Positions 10,708 to 22,917 of a stretch of DNA of 64,000 bases are shown one piece after another; position 1 is the stretch's first letter; every line of letters starts with the position of its first letter. The translations under genes and the position numbers were made by a program. The stretch is from the NCBI GenBank assembly GCA_964030475.1, contig CAXIPT010000003.1, positions 1,907,058 to 1,971,057 of the forward strand. Direction: 5' to 3'. The notes below the pieces were generated by a model. It worked only from the letters and a program-made list of their open reading frames with translations, did not search any database and was not told the DNA's origin. The DNA comes from Tethya wilhelma (taxonomy: Eukaryota; Porifera; Demospongiae; Tethyida; Tethyidae).

Positions 10708-12469
10708 ATGTGGTCAAAATTCACACTCAGCACACAAGATTAGACAAAAGATGCTTTGTATGTACATGCACAGTTGCTAGCATTACTGTAAAGTCTAGCT
10801 TCAGTTAACCACACAATGACTCAATCAGTTTAGTTTCTATAACAGTAGATTATGGCAAATCACTAACTACAGGAAAAACCTGCCTTGCAGCTTATGGAAC
10901 AAATTCAACCTCTCTATAATGCTCATCATTGCCAAAAAATGAAAATCTTGGCAAAAAAGTTCTCTATCATGGTCCATTTACGACAGTTGTTTAGTTATCA
11001 AAATTGTTCCAGACACATTATCAACAGTACAATCAAGTTGACCCCCACTGACCTTTGTTCTTGGTGTGGATGTGTGAGGCTCTTGAGTCATCTGTGTAAT
11101 GGCAGCATTCTGAAGGAGGAAGGAAAGAAAGAAAGAGAGAAAGAGAAGTCAGGGAATATATACACACAAGTGTGACACACCAATCATACAAAGGTCATAC
11201 TTTATGATAAGAGTCTAAGATAAATCCACATCAAGAGCTGAATACAACTTGATTATATCTCATTTCTCAAATAGATTAAGGCCAAGGGCACTCAATCACG
11301 ACTGATAGGACAAAACAACCCATTAACCTTGGCAGAATTTTCTCATCACATGCCAATCAAGATTGACTATAAAATACCACAAACAAACACATGAACTAGT
11401 AGAAACATAAATGGATATAGCGCATATAAGAAGAGCTATCACGCCCTGAACCTTGATGCTGGCAGAACTCAGGATGTAAGATAACATTATTCTAAAGGCC
11501 AATCCGACCCCAAGGTCTTACCAATTCTTTGCCTGTCCAGTCAAACACCCCGTCATCTTGGTAACCCTTTCTGTCGAATAAATCCTGGAAGAGCTTTCTC
11601 AAGTAGTTGTAGTCGGGCTTCTCGAAGAAGTCTAACCGTCTTACGTAGCGCAGATACATGGCCATCTCCTCTGGAATGAGAGAAATAATGATACAGTTGA
11701 AATACACAACTCTAGTTGCTTGGATTTAGGCATAAACCTTGTATAATAAATCAAAATGCTCAACAGACAGATTGCTTAAACTCCATCACCATTATACACA
11801 TAGAGCTTATAGCTATTGGGGTACACCATGTGATGGTAACTACACAAAAATATTTGATGCACACAAAAACAGAACAGGATATGGGGAGACATCCAAAAAT
11901 AGGTAAAGGGTCCTTCGCCATCATTGGCAAAAACTGGTAAGAGATCGAGACTACAAAAAAATTAGGTAACGGTCGTCAAAGTCACTAGTATACACCTTAG
12001 ACCCTGTCTCTGTATCAGCTCAGAAAAGGTTAAGTTTTCAACAAAGAAAAATCATATTTATCCTCAACCATACTATTTGCCATTGTTACTAAACCAGCAA
12101 TCAGTCCAGAGATGATGCAACAAACAATAAAGCATACTAACACAGTACAGGAAAACAGAATCGCAGATCAAGTATAAAAGGAAGACATAATATACATGTA
12201 TGAGGGCAAACTAGTGCTTGCAGTAACTAATACCTGCTTCATAGTTTAATCCTTATGGTGCCTGTGCATACATGCGTGCGTGTGTTGCTTTTCTTTACCT
12301 GGAAAGTTTTCACAGAGCACCTCAATGGGTGTCGATCTCTTTGTGTCTCCGATCTTCTGATATCTCTCTTTGAGTGTGTCTGCCTTGAGACCCTGCCAGG
12401 GGAGACTACCTCTTAAGAAATACATGAACATGTGCCCCAATGCTTCTAAGTCATCTCTCCGACTTTGTT

Positions 12470-12512
<43 letters not shown>

Positions 12513-13437
12513 ACTCACAATGGGTAGTTCTAATAACCATTCAATAAGCATGCACATCAAATGTATCTTGGGGTAATACCGTATTTACAGCAGCAACATC
12601 ACCATTAATTTTATCTATGCACAAGCTAGGCTACTAGAGTACTACTAATTCTGTACAGCATCTTTGGAGGGTACACTAAAATTCTAAGAAATAGAAACTA
12701 GAAGGACACACAATTATCTTGGGCTATTGCAACAATATTTTCAGCATCCCCTACACACTGATTAGATTCAAAGGAAAAGAATGAGAGAGAAATAGGAAGC
12801 TTTTTAAATTGATCAATTTGCCCCAACAATATACTTTTCAGAAAGATAACCTAAAAGTTACTCAGGGGAAGTGTTTACTATACTACAAATAAAGCATATA
12901 CAATCCTTCAATACGCATGTACCGTAAAGCGAAAAAGTTTTGAGAGGTTAAACTTTCACAGTTTTCGTGGATCACAATCTATCCATAAAATTCTCCGTAA
13001 TGTACTATACAGCGTACACACATGGTGACGCACAGTTCACCCAGAAAGTTAAAATGCAAAAAAAATTGACGTGACACATCAGCAAAAGTTAAACCCCATG
13101 AAACTTTCCTGCTATACAGAATACAATATGCATGTGATAATATACATGTACATACAATTCCTTTATCTCTCACCTTTCCCCAAGTGTGTGTTAATACTCA
13201 TATATCTGGCTGTTCCTGTTAGACTCTTGTGCTCTCTGTACTGTATGTGTTTGCTGGTCTCTGGGTCAATGAACTCCTTGGCTAGGCCAAAGTCGATAAT
13301 GTGAACTGTGTTTTGACTTGGTGTGTTGTAGCGCCCCATGAGGAAGTTCTCTGGTTTGACATCTCTGTATATCAAGTGTTTGCTGTGCACATATTCGATT
13401 CTTGTTACCTGAGAGAGAGGGGGGGGAGGGAGAGGGA

Positions 13438-13482
<45 letters not shown>

Positions 13483-15506
13483 TGACATCTTTGACAGGTG
13501 CATAAACAAGTACTTACACTGTAGCAACTGGTAGTGTTGAACATACAGTCTCACATTAAACACAAATATAAAGAAGAAACATTGTGTGCATATATATCAT
13601 CTACAGAGATAAAAAAAAAATACACAAACTGAACTGTTTCTGAACAATAATCCTACCCTTGACAACAACCCAACAACCTCTTTCATTGATCAGCTGAAAA
13701 CTAACCTATCATGGAAATGCCTACACACACACACACACAGACAGACAGACACATGCTCAAGTTCAAACCATTAAGACCCACAAAAAATGTCCAGTACAAC
13801 AAATGAAAAATTCCATACATAGAAGCAATACCCAAAACACATACCATTCAACATTAGTACACAAACTCCACTATACACATTATAGGGCAAATCAAATGAA
13901 GCACAGACACAATCACATTATGTTAAAGAACTTGGAAAAAATCACAAAGCCAAGAAGCTAAGAAGCTACAACATGTACTAGCAAGACAGGTTACTGACCA
14001 AGCAGTCTCCATGTGTACTGTGTATACAGTGAATGGTGACTTAATAATAGAACAGATGTGGCTATTTTTATAACAGGGCATAATAAGGAAGTATAGACAA
14101 GTTGCTATTTTTATCCACCCAACCACATGTGAGTGTGTGTGCTGTGAAGTGTGTACAGTGTGTGTGATGTGATGTATACAAACAGATGGACCACATGTAC
14201 CACATGTAGTAAAGAATATTGAGGTACACAAGTGTATACACAACACACACACACTGTAAGTGAAATGCAGCAACCAATCTCCCTACAACACTTCCTTGTT
14301 TCAAAGAGTCTAGTCCACCAGATGGTGATAAAGGACACCAAGTTTTTGCAATTGGGGATAGGACAAGAAAGTTAACATCTCTACTAGTCTGTACCCATAC
14401 TACTATAGTCTTGTGTTGTTATTGGGATAGGCATGATGGGCTATGTCATACCTTACTATAGACTGAGATCAAAAACTCAAGTGTGCCACGATGAAGTCAA
14501 GATGAACTTTAAATGGGTGTAGAAAGTTTAGTAAGCTGGTGTTCAGTAACTACATGTACATGTATGACATGGCTAGCAGAGGGTGATTGCTGGAAGTCCA
14601 TTAATGACTCTAGTAGATATTTCTCTCAGATCTAGAAACTGTAGCTACTTTGAAATCAAAAGCTCGAGTTTGCCACAATCAAGTCAACAGGAGGATCAAT
14701 ATTATGGGAAATCAAGCATTGTATACATATGTTGGGGCTAACAGAGGGTGGGTGATTGCTGGGAATCCGTCTATCTCTCGTAGATCTTTCTCTCTGTTCA
14801 AATTGAACAAAATCGCTCAAATTGTCAAAAAGAGGCTTTTCACAAACTTATTTCCGCACAAAAATAAGAAGCTATGGTACACGACACATCACACAAGCAC
14901 AATGTAAACTCACACACATTCAATGTATACACATGAAAAATCATTGGACAAATCTTGAGATCTAGCTAGATCTGTTGTGTAAGTGATGTGTTGGAGCTGC
15001 TTTAAACACACCAGACGTACAGTGAAAACATACAGGTCGACTAGTGTCTATGAATAGAAGTCTATACTATTCTCTGGTCCAATGCCTGTGAGCTATGGTA
15101 GCTCAGTGGTAAGAGCATTCAACCAGAATTTGAAAGACCTGGGTTCAAATCCCAGCTAAACCTCAAGAATATTTTTCTACAGAATCGTCCATGCGATGAA
15201 GTGTGTGTGTGTGTGTGTGTGTGTGTCTTCTCAACTCACTAGTTGTATTGCTATCATTAGTACTGTCTTGAGTGTGAATTTTCTGTCACAAAGGTCGAAT
15301 AGATCCTCTAAACTTGGTCCTAACAGTTCTAGTACCATAGCGTTGTATTTACCACACGGGCCAAAGTAGTAGACCTGTGGTATACCAACTGCTGGTGTGA
15401 GCATGTGTGTGTGTGTGTGTGTGTGAGGAAGAAAGGAAATAAACACGTAAACTTTGGAATTATGCATGGTTATATGTATATGTTGACCAAGAGCATGTGT
15501 GTGTGG

Positions 15507-15571
<65 letters not shown>

Positions 15572-16401
15572 CACCTGCATTCCCTAATGTTCTATAAAAC
15601 CTATACTCCAGGTGTAATTGTGGTGCTCTTGACTTCATTGGTTCCTAAAGATAACAGATACAAAGATAATATAAAAATATACACACAAAATAAACAAATA
15701 TTTTAACAACTATACTTTAAAGCAATTTGCAACCCATCTTTACAAACATATCAACACTAAAACTAAAAACAAACAAACAAACAAACAAACAAAAAACATT
15801 TACTAAAGGGTGGTATGGTAAGAGACCATTATGCTGTTCATAGAAAGATGCATTATGGATAAAAAATACAGTAAAGAAGTGCAATTTCAAGTTCTAGTCC
15901 ACCAGAGAATGATGGTAGAAGACCATTTTAACACCAATAATAAGGGACTACTTACAGTGTACAATGGGCTACAATACTGTAAGTGTGTTACATAATTTTA
16001 CACCATTTACAAAGCACTATACTCAAGCCAATAAGTACCCTATCATCATGCCTCATCATGTAAGCATTGTTGTGTCATACAGTATGCCAATGGGTACTAG
16101 AAAAACACCTGTTCTAGAAGTAGACCACTCAACCAGTGTCATCATCACCCTGACCCACAAACAAATTGAGGGCTAAGCTATCTCCCAAAGGAGCACCATA
16201 TCACTTGGCTATGACAACACTGTACTACAGAAGGAGGGAGCCAACACACAATCTCAGTGAGTGGTACTACAACAAGCATTGTAAACCTATATGCAGCAAC
16301 ACACATGAATGTAAGTACACAGCTTACAGTAGAAGCTGGTCAAACTTCCAAAATAAACGAAATACATACACATACAACAGTGTTTTCCCAGTATTAAGGG
16401 G

Positions 16402-16452
<51 letters not shown>

Positions 16453-16455
16453 NNN

Positions 16456-16486
<31 letters not shown>

Positions 16487-17107
16487 GAGAGAGAGAGAGA
16501 GAGAGTACTGTGTCAGTGTAGCTAAAATGACAGAATGTACAGTGTAGAAGAAGAAAATAAGCTGAGATAAAGGATTGAAGAGAGACACTGTATCCAATGG
16601 AACTACACACAGAGGTGTACTCCTCTCATTGTGCTAACAGTTTAAGTTTAGACAGTGTGTGCTTACTACTAAATACACATACAATGGAGTGTTGTGTTGG
16701 AACAATGGGTCGATTATAGCTAATGGAACAATACTTGGACCTCCAAAACAAAACAGCACGCACAAACACATGTTGGTCAACTAATGCTCTTGCACACATC
16801 AAAATGACTTAAAAGGTGAACATTTAAGTTTTCCACCATGTTCACTTTCTAGTTCACACTCTGAGATTGTGTCTAGCATCAAAAAGAAGTTACAAAGTGT
16901 GACACACACACACACACCCTCTCTCCTCCCCAACTCACCTAATCTCAACTCTCCAAAGTTCCCACAACCTATCTTCTTCCCGACTCTAAAATTCGGTCCA
17001 ACCATAAGCACCCCTTGGCTGGATGAGGGTCCTCCCCCTGCCCTACCCCCGCTCCCCTGACGCGGCCTCCCTCCTGCCCGTCGTGCATCCATGTTCCGAT
17101 TGGCCAT
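10124..17107 (-). CDS. CSNK1G: Casein kinase I gamma
   Basis: A membrane-anchored Ser/Thr kinase; in animals CK1-gamma acts in Wnt/LRP6 signalling. Exons on the minus strand: 16939-17107, 15575-15644, 15240-15388, 13174-13408, 12299-12469, 11522-11670, 11053-11109, 10462-10652, 10124-10178. All phases agree except between the first two, where a short exon is missing. Visible motifs: glycine loop [12 protein letters not shown], catalytic loop [19 protein letters not shown], the CK1 signature [18 protein letters not shown], and [20 protein letters not shown]. The last exon gives a CCCF motif followed by basic residues, the palmitoylation-type end typical of the gamma class. With the missing exon the protein would be close to 430 residues, a normal length. 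The ATP-binding VAIK lysine segment should lie between 15645 and 16938 and was not found. Start chosen at 17107; an in-frame upstream extension exists. Confidence 0.93.
12922..13119. mobile_element. MITE, CCGTATAGCGGGAAA family (diverged copy)
   Basis: The ends CCGTAAAGCGAAAAAGTTT and AAACTTTCCTGCTATACAG are degenerate inverted repeats of the family seen intact at 54615-54829. The internal string GGATCACAATCTATCC is shared with that copy. It lies in a CK1-gamma intron. Confidence 0.7.
13409..15239. other. CK1-gamma intron with repeats
   Basis: The largest kinase intron. It holds (GA)n at 13411-13479 next to the splice acceptor, an imperfect tandem duplication at about 14465-14800 (shared strings GCAGAGGGTGATTGCTGG and CTAACAGAGGGTGGGTG), and a tRNA-like sequence near 15.1 kb. 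No separate gene was seen. Confidence 0.6.
15092..15162 (+). tRNA. tRNA-like sequence (tRNA-derived SINE or tRNA pseudogene)
   Basis: It has a pol III A box (TAGCTCAGTGG) and B box (GGTTCAAATCC), a D stem GCTC/GAGC, an anticodon stem TTCAA/TTGAA and a T stem CTGGG/CCCAG. The acceptor stem pairs poorly (two or more mismatches), and the residue before the apparent AGA triplet is C where tRNAs have T. Degenerate relatives of the A-box half occur on the minus strand near 17340-17400 and 9420-9470. A dispersed tRNA-derived element is therefore more likely than a working tRNA. Confidence 0.5.
15645..16938. other. CK1-gamma intron region where one exon is missing
   Basis: A kinase exon of about 41 bases should lie here but could not be found. 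The region holds (CAAA)n near 15765, a long (GA)n tract at 16405-16505 broken by three Ns (16453-16455), and otherwise unremarkable AT-rich sequence. Confidence 0.5.
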
Positions 17108-18150
17108 TACGTCGTGCGGAGGTGCAGCGTGATGATACCAGGCCGTGGTGGCGGTGTCTCTTGGTGTGAGTGGAAAGGTGTACAGAAGCTGTGGCTCTGT
17201 TGGTTTGTCACGATGGTGGCGTGGCTTAACCTTCTGTGTAGGCAGAGAAGAAGTACAAGACCATAAATACATGAAAATAGAATGGGAAATATAAAAACAG
17301 ACAACAGGAAAATAAACCCTGAAATCTATATAGTAGGGATCCAAAATCTAGGTCTTTTGAATTTAAGTTGAATGCTCTTACCACTGAATTACTAGAGTAT
17401 AAAATTCATGGTTATGTACATAAAATTAATGATAGCCTTATTCCCAGGTTCTCTACCTGTTAATACTATGCTGAAAAATAGCGTAATATTTGCGGGAGAG
17501 AGCCTGGGAATGAGACTACATAAAAGATGTGTGTTCAGTAAATTATGAAAGGGTGTATATCTCTTGTGCATGATCTCAAAATGTGCGAAGCCAGTGCACT
17601 ACTAGAGCATGTTCGTGATATGTCTTCAGCAAAGGATTAACTCATCTGGGTAACAGCATCATTTAGGCTTGATGAACAAACAGTAATGTGTTTTTACACC
17701 ATCAAAGACTCTGATTCTTTCTTCACAAAAACTGCCCAATAAGTTTATCACATACAGAAAAGGACAGAGAGAAACAAATATCTTTTGTGCTCTCCTACTC
17801 TAAACACAATCTATGATAAGAGAACTTTACTGTGTAAATTTTTTACCTTTTACTGATGCAAGCAACCAGTGATGTTGAATGTACAGTAGACCTCAACTGA
17901 ATCTCTTTGAAACAATTTCTCGGTTTGCAGGTCAGGGTAGGTTGCAGGTGCAGTGGGAAGTGAAGATGTGCACTAAAAATGGATCTCAGTTGCTGTGATT
18001 GTGGCTGCATAGGAAGGAAAGGAAAGAAGTTCAAAAGGTCACAAGAAAGTACTCTAATCATCAGGAAGTGGGCATACCCATATGGCAGCTCATACAGTGG
18101 TGTATGTTTGTGTGTGTACATGCATGATGGGTGATTGTGTATTGTGTATT

Positions 18151-18189
<39 letters not shown>

Positions 18190-18200
18190 TGTGTGTGCGC
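17108..18200. other. Spacer upstream of CK1-gamma
   Basis: It may hold a kinase 5' UTR exon, since an acceptor-like TCTGCCTACACAG lies near 17235 on the minus strand. A hairpin element at 17434-17519 has inverted ends related to GCCT-TTCCCAGG and CCTGGGAATGAG. A (GT)n tract at 18154-18200 marks the left edge of the NDUFA13 duplication. Confidence 0.5.
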
Positions 18201-18202
18201 GC

Positions 18203-20135
18203 ACATATGCAATACAATTTTGTACAGTATGTGTGAAAATAAGGAGAAGTGTTTATGAAAACCAACAGTACACGAACCAAGAGTGATTTTAACTCAGAAA
18301 AAACACACACAAGTTTTATTTATAGACCTGGGCTAGCTACACCTAAGAGCGTGAAAACAGACTAACCAACCAAAGTAGATAGTGCAAATGTGGTCAAAGA
18401 CCTCTACTCACTTTGGTGGTATAGGCAATAAAGACACTTGGGGGGTCTCAACTAACAGAGCAGACTAGCTATATTTGATAACCCTGTGTCAATTGGTTGA
18501 TAACATTTGCTTTTGTATTATTTGACAGGTTCTTTTGTCACTGAACAATTCCATCACTTGGTTGCCAATAACATACATTTTGGTATCCAAGTATATTTAT
18601 TTTAGACCTTTCACTTTTCACACTAGTGTTAATCAAGTAAGCACCACATTTTCTAACAGTTCAAGCTCAATTACATACTCCTTACGTTTCAGTAGGTATG
18701 TGTGTATACTCCTGTCGGCTCTTATATCCTATACTCTCAATATGAAGAGAAAGTATCAGCCATTGTAGAAAGGTCGCAATAAATATAGTTCCCAGGTGCT
18801 TTTTTCGAGACTCTGGGCGTCTCCTAAGATTTAGCAGCGACTGGAGGTTTAGTTCGCGTTCTTCTTAAACTCAAGGTGACGTTTACTGCACAATTTCGAG
18901 GCCAAATCTTGTACTTCTTGAAAGCGAATTTACGAATGGCCTGACTTTTGCTCTTGGCTGCGCCCAACTTGACACATGACAGTCACGAGACCAAGAGGTG
19001 TGGCAGGTGCGCGTTAATTAGAAAGCTCTCCTTTGCCAATCATGGCTGCTACAGTGAAGCAGGATTTGCCGCCTAAAGGAGGCTATCCTCAGATACAATA
19101 CGCGCGGAACCTACCCAAGAGGGGTCCCTCTGGACTAGTGATAATGCTAGGAGGCGTTGCAGTAATGGCACTAGGCTTTGTTGGAATAGGAATCACAAAC
19201 AAGCAAAGAAGGTAAAACATCTCTCAAGCATGAATTTGCATGGGTGTTTTTATTATTTTTAACTAAATTTTTATACTCCTTGTACTTGTACCATTTTACT
19301 TGAGTGTGAGGTATTCAAAATCGTATAAGCTTACATTGTAACTGTTGTGTAAAGTGTTTGTATGCTGTGTTTCATTCAGAGCTGAACGTAAAGAAAAGAT
19401 GTACGCAAGAATGGCACTCTTACCACTACTGCAAGCTGAAGAGGACAGAAGGTGTGCACATGCAGTTGTATTGCCATTCACGCTGTCACAGTATATCCAC
19501 AGCCTCGTCCCCAGGCTACCCTTTGACCTTTTACTCATGGAAAAGTGAAAGGTCTAAGTGGAGCCTGGGAACGAGGCTAGTATATCCACATGTCACAGTT
19601 GTGCGGTGTCTACTCAGCTTATGGGTGTGAGTATACAGTATACGTACGTAAGTCCTGTATTGGATGCCCAGATAGCAAGTGATGGTAACAAAGTGTAGTT
19701 TGTCTTCAGTGCTGAACTCTGATTGATACCGTGGGTCATTTGTTAGATCTCTTTTAGAGGTGGAAGCATGCCTCATTATCATACCGTAGTCAAATGCTAA
19801 AAGTTAATGGTCACGTGCATAATTTGAGGAAGCTTGCTTCATTGACTCTGTGCTGTTGCCTATAGCAATACTAACTACATACATTGCAAGAGTAGAGGAC
19901 CTCTATGTGTCTAAAAGCACAATTTTGGTGCATTTGTGTATATGTACTGTTCATGTACATGTGACTGCTATGTAGCACTTTATGCATGGGTATGACATTG
20001 AAAAAAGTCTTGAACAGTCTGTTGGGCTTGTATAGCAACGTGTGTTGTTCTCTACTAAGTAGCTTACTGTGAAATGTACATGAATCATATAACATGTACA
20101 TGTGACTGCTATGTTACAGCTTTATGCATTAGCAT
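18203..20135 (+). repeat. Duplicated segment, copy 1 (full NDUFA13 side)
   Basis: About 1.9 kb with very close homology to 22915-24840, including promoter, exons 1-2, introns and the hairpin element at 19499-19580. Both copies are preceded by a (GT)n tract. Homology ends before exon 3 of NDUFA13. Confidence 0.9.
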
Positions 20136-20743
20136 AACATTGTATTTGTGTACAGTTTTAAGAGTCTTGGACGGTTCACTGTGCCTAAACCAACACACAG
20201 TGCTCTCTTACTTACTATTAAATGTACAGTTGCTATCTCTAAATGCATGTAGCGTGTACAGCACATTAATGCAACATGCTTGTACATCTTGTGTACGTTT
20301 TAGTATCTGTGTTTATGCATGTATGGTTGAGTGCTTTGGGCATGTACTTACGAGCACACAATTCTTGGAAATGTTTTTTCCCTCTCACTATCGGACCTTT
20401 GCTACTGCATGCATCGTTAGGAGAGGTTCATCACTATCTAGTCTCTGCTCGTGTGTGTAATGATTTAGCTGTAACTCATTGAGCTGCTTGATTGAGCATG
20501 TTAGTTTGGTGACCTTTACCAGGATTGCAAAAAAATCTTTTAAGTTCTCAGCACCAGCTCAACTCTATAACTGAAAGGTGCTATACGCAAAAGCAAGAGA
20601 AAGTCAAGAGTTCGGTTGTAGATGCTTAGCACTCTTTGCATGCACATTCTTAGTTTACTGGGAATTAGTGTGATGACCCCTTACCATATTTTATGTTCTA
20701 TCACAACCTCACAATTTTTGTCACTTTTTGAAGCACACACACA

Positions 20744-20785
<42 letters not shown>

Positions 20786-20934
20786 ACTCAAGAGTTATTC
20801 GTGCAATGAAGGCCTTTGACGAAGAAGAAGCCCTAATCATGAAAGATGTCCCAGGTTGGGAGGCAGGCAAGAGTCCCTACCACACTGACAAATGGATCCC
20901 ACCTCATCCAGCACAGCTCAAAGACATCTGTTAG
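19042..20934 (+). CDS. NDUFA13: NDUFA13 / GRIM-19, complex I accessory subunit
   Basis: Exons 19042-19211, 19380-19451 and 20793-20934 join in phase to 127 residues, slightly shorter than the 144 usual in mammals. The protein starts MAATVKQDLPPKGGYPQIQY, matching the KQDMPPPGGY-type start of the family. A single membrane span (VIMLGGVAVMALGFVGIGI), the helix ARMALLPLLQAEEDRR and the segment EEEALIMKDVPGWEAG are all characteristic. It is an inner mitochondrial membrane subunit needed for complex I assembly. The ATG at 19042 is preferred over an in-frame TTG. Exon 3 follows directly after a (CA)n tract. A polyadenylation signal AATAAA lies at 21145-21150. The C terminus ends LKDIC, shorter than in vertebrates. 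Confidence 0.93.
19499..19580. repeat. Hairpin mini-element AGCCTCGTCCCCAGGCT
   Basis: Imperfect inverted ends AGCCTCGTCCCCAGGCT and AGCCTGGGAACGAGGCT enclose about 45 bases, giving a stable hairpin. The same element is at 24191-24270 because of the duplication, and a relative lies at 17434-17519. It falls in NDUFA13 intron 2. Confidence 0.7.
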
Positions 20935-22348
20935 TCAATCGATTGTGTCACACTTCCAGTCTGCTATTACTCTAACAGCTTGGCAAATGCATGGGTAAAA
21001 TTTAATAGACAAGTGTGAATATAATGTGTATAATAATGTATACTAGTTGCAGTACATGCTAGCTGCATACAATTATAATATTATTATGATTCTTGCTAGT
21101 TATAAGCAATGTGCTGTAAATGTACTTTAAATTAGGATATTGGTAATAAAGTATGCACCATTTGCTGTACATGTATAATATTTATTTCATCATCACTTTG
21201 GAAGTTTTGTAGCTAACTTATCACCATTTGATTCAAATGCATGTCAAATGTTAGTCTTACATTTATGTAAGACATGGAAATGTCTCATCACAGTAGCTGA
21301 GTGCATAACTATGAAAGGTTTAAAACCTCGAGAGTAATGAATAGTATGTGTGTGTTGTCAAAAGAGCCCTAGACAGCCTTTGAGCTAAGTTTGAAAATAC
21401 ATACATGTACCCAGTCATGTATTGACAAATCAAGGTGTTGTAACAACGTATGAATGTGCACAGAAAAACTTATAGGGTTAGCTCAACTAGTACCATTGTT
21501 CATTATCTCACTCTATTGGTTCCAACCTTTAATTCCTATGACATCATACTCTTCCATTTCCATAGCAATGCACACTGCAGCACTCACTTATCCACTCTAT
21601 ATTTGGTTACCAAACTAGATCACTTCAAGCATTGTGTTCACACACCTCATTACCTCATGTTGGATGACACCAAGAACCCTTTAGGATTTTTTTCATTGCT
21701 TCTCATTTCTTTGAACCATTCACAATTCTCTTGTTCACTCGACACAAAAACACCAAGTTTTGTTGTCTTCATGACTAGAGACCAAGCCCTCCATATACTC
21801 CTCTGTCCTGTACCATGCTATTTCTGTGTCGTACACGTAATACACATGTATCTGTATTATGAGCGACACATGTTCTTGGTGTGTTGGGAATCAGTGACGT
21901 TTTGTTGCACTATAAAGAGGCATTCACGTTCGCGATCGACTCAACTCAATGTTGTAGCTACAACTGTTAGTTCTACACACAGCAAATTATTTCTGTCGAT
22001 GAAATAGTAAAAACTCGAAGAAAGAGAGTGGTTAAACTTTGCTTGAGAGTTCGTGATTGTGAAAGTTTCTGGAGAAATTGTTGGAGAGAAGTCAGTGAAA
22101 AGCTATTAAGTGTCTAAATTCACCATCTGCAATATTGCTTTGAACTCCACCTGTCAAATACATAGCTTAGAGTAGCTACTACTAGAATACAGTGATAGCT
22201 GTGTATTGGGCATTACAGTAAGACAGAGTAGAAAATAAGTCTAACTGGCATTCTGTAATATCTTTATGGTAAGCAGAATAGCTAAAGAAAAGTTTAAAAA
22301 CTTTTTTCTGCATCAAACTCAAATTTTTAACTCGGAGTTTAAAGCACC
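20935..22348. other. Spacer between NDUFA13 and the convertase
   Basis: It contains the NDUFA13 3' UTR and polyadenylation signal. An open frame at 21450-22007 (185 codons) has no recognisable motif, start context or splice evidence. The convertase promoter should lie near 22.0-22.3 kb. Confidence 0.4.
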
Positions 22349-22835
22349 ATGTTCCGACTGACTCTCTCTCATCGTACCATTGTTCCACCGCTACTCCTCA
22401 TCACCATGGCAACCATCCTCCTCCTATCGGCACTTCCCGGAGTATCCACATCTCACGAGGAAGGAAGGGGATCGCACCAACCCTCATCAGACCACGAAGG
22501 AGACGGGGGAAGTGCCTCGTTGTCTCACACCGATCAGAGTGATCACCATGGAGATCGTTTCTCTGATAGCTGGGTCGTGGAGATCGAGGGAGGGAGTAGG
22601 GAAGAGGCCAACGAATTGGCAGCGAGACACGGGTTCATCAATCTAGGAGAGGTATGATAATCTTGCATGGTCTTTGTTGGTGCATGTCTAGTATAATATT
22701 GCAAATTAATTTTGAGACATTAATTTTGTTTAAGTCATAACTATTAGCTATACGAAGAAGCAAATTTAAGAGAAATTATTGTAAGAAAAATGAAAAAAAA
22801 ATGCACACCTCTTTATCTCTCTCTCTCTCTCTCTN

Positions 22836-22917
<82 letters not shown>

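Noticed and set aside
15092..15162. Functional tRNA-Ser
   Set aside because: Mismatched acceptor stem and a non-T residue at position 33; degenerate relatives suggest a dispersed element.
18535..18768. 77-codon frame duplicated at 23245-23478
   Set aside because: Conserved only because the whole segment is duplicated; no sign of coding-type change or known family.
21450..22007. 185-codon plus frame upstream of the convertase
   Set aside because: No domain, no signal peptide and no splice or homology support; composition like the flanking AT-rich spacer.
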